Assembly (NCBI GenBank): GCA_964471235.1 | Contig: CAYYGL010000001.1 | Coordinates: 1-64,000 of the forward strand | Reading direction: 5' to 3' | DNA from: CAYYGL01 sp964471235 | Lineage (GTDB): Bacteria; Calditrichota; Calditrichia; RBG-13-44-9; J075 | Length of the DNA stretch: 64,000 nt | In this document: piece after piece, positions 62,152 to 64,000 of the stretch | Layout of the letters: the number at the start of each line of letters is the position of its first letter | Position numbering within the stretch: position 1 is the first letter of the stretch | Made by a program: the position numbers and the translations under genes | The notes under the pieces: model-generated | What the model saw: only the letters and a program-made list of their open reading frames with translations | Told to the model about the DNA's origin: nothing | Database searches by the model: none

Positions 62152-63933
62152 TCACAGGTAAAAATAATAAATTAAAACAATCGCAACAACCCCGGTTATA
62201 AACTGTAAGGGAACTCCTATTTTCAGAAAATCTTTGAAGCGATACCCACCGGCGCCGTAGACCATTAAGTTGGTCTGGTAGCTGATGGGGGTGGCAAAAC
62301 TGGCAGCTGCGGCAATCACCACGGTAATGGCGAAGGCATGGGGGTCGGCACCAACGGTTTTAGCTGCCGAGTAGGCAATGGGGAAGAGGAGGGCAGCCGT
62401 GGCATTGCTGGTAATCACCACATTGTAGAAGCTGGTCAGGATGTAAATGCCAATCACCACCCCCAGAATACCGGTGCCGGCGCTCATCTCCACTATCAGT
62501 CCGGCAAATTCCCGGGCTAAGCCGGATTTTTCCACCGCCCGGGCAATTCCCAGGGAAAGGGCAATGATAATCAGTACTCGCCAATCCACCGTGCTGCGCG
62601 CTTCGGAAGGTGTGACGGTTCGGGTGGTGATTAACACCACCACGCCGGCACCAATGGCAGCCAGCAGGGGAAGTACTTTCAGTATTGCCAATGTTAGACT
62701 AAGCAGGAACACTCCCAGGGACAAATAGGCTTGCCAGACCGGTTTGGAAGGAATGGATTCTGCGCCGGCAATCAGGTAAAAGTCATTGGAATGATACCAG
62801 CGGTTCCGGAAGGATTTATCCGCCAAAACCAGCAGAGTATCTCCGGCTTTTAATACAATATCACCCACTTTCTGTTGAATCCGTTCCCCATGACGGTGAA
62901 TGGCAATTATCACTGCTTCATATTTTTTACGGAAGTTGCTATCCCGCACCGTTTTCCCCACCAATGGAGAACCGGGTGAGATGACGCATTCAAAGGTCTT
63001 GATCTTGGAAGAATCATACTGTTTGAGATCGAAATGAGAATCTTTGGTTAAACGAAGACCGGGGGTTTTCTGCAATTCCAGGATGGTTTCCGGCACTCCG
63101 GTAAAAAATAGTCGGTCTCCCAGTCGTATTTCTTCATCCGGGCTGGCTGGAGCAATGATATGCCCGTTGCGTTCAATCTGGAACAAAAATAACCCCTTTA
63201 AGTGACGCAATCCGGCTTGTTGGATTGTTTTTCCGATTTGTTCATATTTGGATGTCACTTTCAATTCGATCACAAATTCCCGGGTCTGTTCTCCCAACTC
63301 CACCAGGTGTTCCTTCTTCTCCGGCAGCAAACGATATCCAATGAAACTGATAAACAGAATACCGACAATTGCTACCGGAATACCGACTTTGGAAATTTCA
63401 AAGAGACTCATCCCTTCCATGCCGTATTCAATCATCAGCCCGTGAACGATCAACGTCGTGCTGGTACCGATCAGGGTACAAACACCGCCTAAAATCGCTG
63501 CATAAGAGATGGGAATCAGGTATTTGGACGGGGCATGATTATTTTTGATAGACCAGGAACGGATTGCCGGAATCAACATTGCCACCACCGGCGTGTTGTT
63601 CATAAAAGCAGAGATAGCCGAAACCGGGAAAAGAATCCGCAGTAATTTTCGGGAAACGGAGGAATTGTTGGTGCCAAACAGGGCGGAGGTGAGGTTCTTC
63701 AGGATACCGGAATTGTGCAGTGCTCCGGCAAAAATAAATAAAAGTGCAATGGTCAACATCCCCGGATTCGAGAAACCGGAGAATGCTTCCTGAACCGTGA
63801 TGACATTGCCAATTACCAACAGCAGCAGAGTTGAGAACACCACAATTTCAATCTCCAGCCATTCCTTGATTAAAAAAATGCTCATCAACACCAATAATGC
63901 TGCTGTAAACCAGAGGTCAAAGTTTGCTGTCAT
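62152..63933 (-). CDS. SLC13/DASS-type permease with two RCK_C domains
   Basis: A 593-residue membrane protein: membrane helices in residues 1-200 (with SAFMNNTPVVAMLIPAI, the substrate/Na motif of DASS permeases), two TrkA-C (RCK_C) domains at about 210-375 (ELKVTSKYEQIGKTIQQAGL; VISPGSPLVGKTVRD), then further helices (TSNATAALLFPIAYSAAK). Likely a sodium-coupled carrier of sulfate, dicarboxylate or similar anions, with the cytoplasmic domains as regulators. The substrate cannot be fixed by sequence. No clear ribosome site before ATG 63933. Confidence 0.9.
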   Translation of the reverse strand: MTANFDLWFTAALLVLMSIFLIKEWLEIEIVVFSTLLLLVIGNVITVQEAFSGFSNPGMLTIALLFIFAGALHNSGILKNLTSALFGTNNSSVSRKLLRILFPVSAISAFMNNTPVVAMLIPAIRSWSIKNNHAPSKYLIPISYAAILGGVCTLIGTSTTLIVHGLMIEYGMEGMSLFEISKVGIPVAIVGILFISFIGYRLLPEKKEHLVELGEQTREFVIELKVTSKYEQIGKTIQQAGLRHLKGLFLFQIERNGHIIAPASPDEEIRLGDRLFFTGVPETILELQKTPGLRLTKDSHFDLKQYDSSKIKTFECVISPGSPLVGKTVRDSNFRKKYEAVIIAIHRHGERIQQKVGDIVLKAGDTLLVLADKSFRNRWYHSNDFYLIAGAESIPSKPVWQAYLSLGVFLLSLTLAILKVLPLLAAIGAGVVVLITTRTVTPSEARSTVDWRVLIIIALSLGIARAVEKSGLAREFAGLIVEMSAGTGILGVVIGIYILTSFYNVVITSNATAALLFPIAYSAAKTVGADPHAFAITVVIAAAASFATPISYQTNLMVYGAGGYRFKDFLKIGVPLQFITGVVAIVLIYYFYL

Positions 63934-64000
63934 TGCATTGGAAGACCGTTCGTAGTGGTGACGTTGACGTTAGAAAAGCATAGGGGGAGGTAGGGGATAA

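Noticed and set aside
1..64000. CRISPR array, rRNA, prophage or replication origin
   Set aside because: No spaced direct repeats of CRISPR size, rRNA segments, phage structural genes or origin-type box clusters were noticed anywhere in the window.

Overview
The window comes from a Gram-negative, menaquinone-type respiring bacterium, probably of the FCB group. A Calditrichota-like lineage is my best guess, but this is inference from gene content and not a phylogeny. The evidence is an LptE-type lipoprotein, many lipobox proteins, an outer-membrane barrel ending in Phe, a membrane FeS oxidoreductase of the ETF:menaquinone type, stand-alone NuoB and squalene genes hpnC-hpnD-hpnE. I saw no rRNA, CRISPR array, IS element or phage module. 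There is one tRNA, Arg(TCG). Two or three good sigma70-type promoters (TTGACA/TATAAT-like, 17-bp spacing) can be read directly.

Layout. 1-5.9 kb: lptE end, a TPR protein, then a sensor kinase, an NtrC-type sigma54 activator and a receiver-only regulator. 6.1-14 kb: sod and tpx divergent from adjacent promoters, M29 aminopeptidase, SDR, nuoB, a redoxin with a changed active site, a CpsB/YwqE-type phosphatase and the ETF:quinone oxidoreductase-like protein. 14-24.6 kb: tRNA-Arg, FKBP lipoprotein, a three-gene RND / LolA-like / barrel transport operon, a voltage-sensor-only membrane protein, aldehyde dehydrogenase and a conserved lipoprotein. 25-36.4 kb: dehalogenase, DinB-like protein, uvrA, methyltransferase, a 15-copy octamer repeat, then the hpnCDE operon in which hpnE carries an in-frame amber codon, a DUF3298-like lipoprotein and an M20 amidohydrolase.

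36.5-52.7 kb is the accessory region and the most unusual part. A type III-like restriction-modification locus has its methylase at 48.4-51.1 kb and its helicase at 37.1-39.4 kb. The helicase shows no nuclease motif, and a separate PD-(D/E)XK-like gene lies just upstream of it. Between methylase and nuclease/helicase sits an AT-richer, same-strand signalling cassette: ECF sigma factor, soluble partner, a histidine kinase with about six GAF domains, receiver protein, DUF5678-like protein and a retropepsin-like aspartic protease. A divergent small membrane protein lies at its head. Upstream of the methylase are a YqeC-like degenerate P-loop protein and an AbrB/PIN pair. This arrangement is my candidate for an undescribed system.

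53-64 kb returns to ordinary genes: amidotransferase-like protein, M48 lipoprotein protease, methyltransferase, MFS transporter, HEPN/MNT pair, transketolase, phosphoglycolate-phosphatase-like HAD protein and an SLC13-type permease with RCK_C domains. A dispersed 80-100 bp intergenic repeat with TACCGCAA/TTGCGGTA ends occurs at 20.7 kb and 29.4 kb, with a diverged relative near 59.0 kb.
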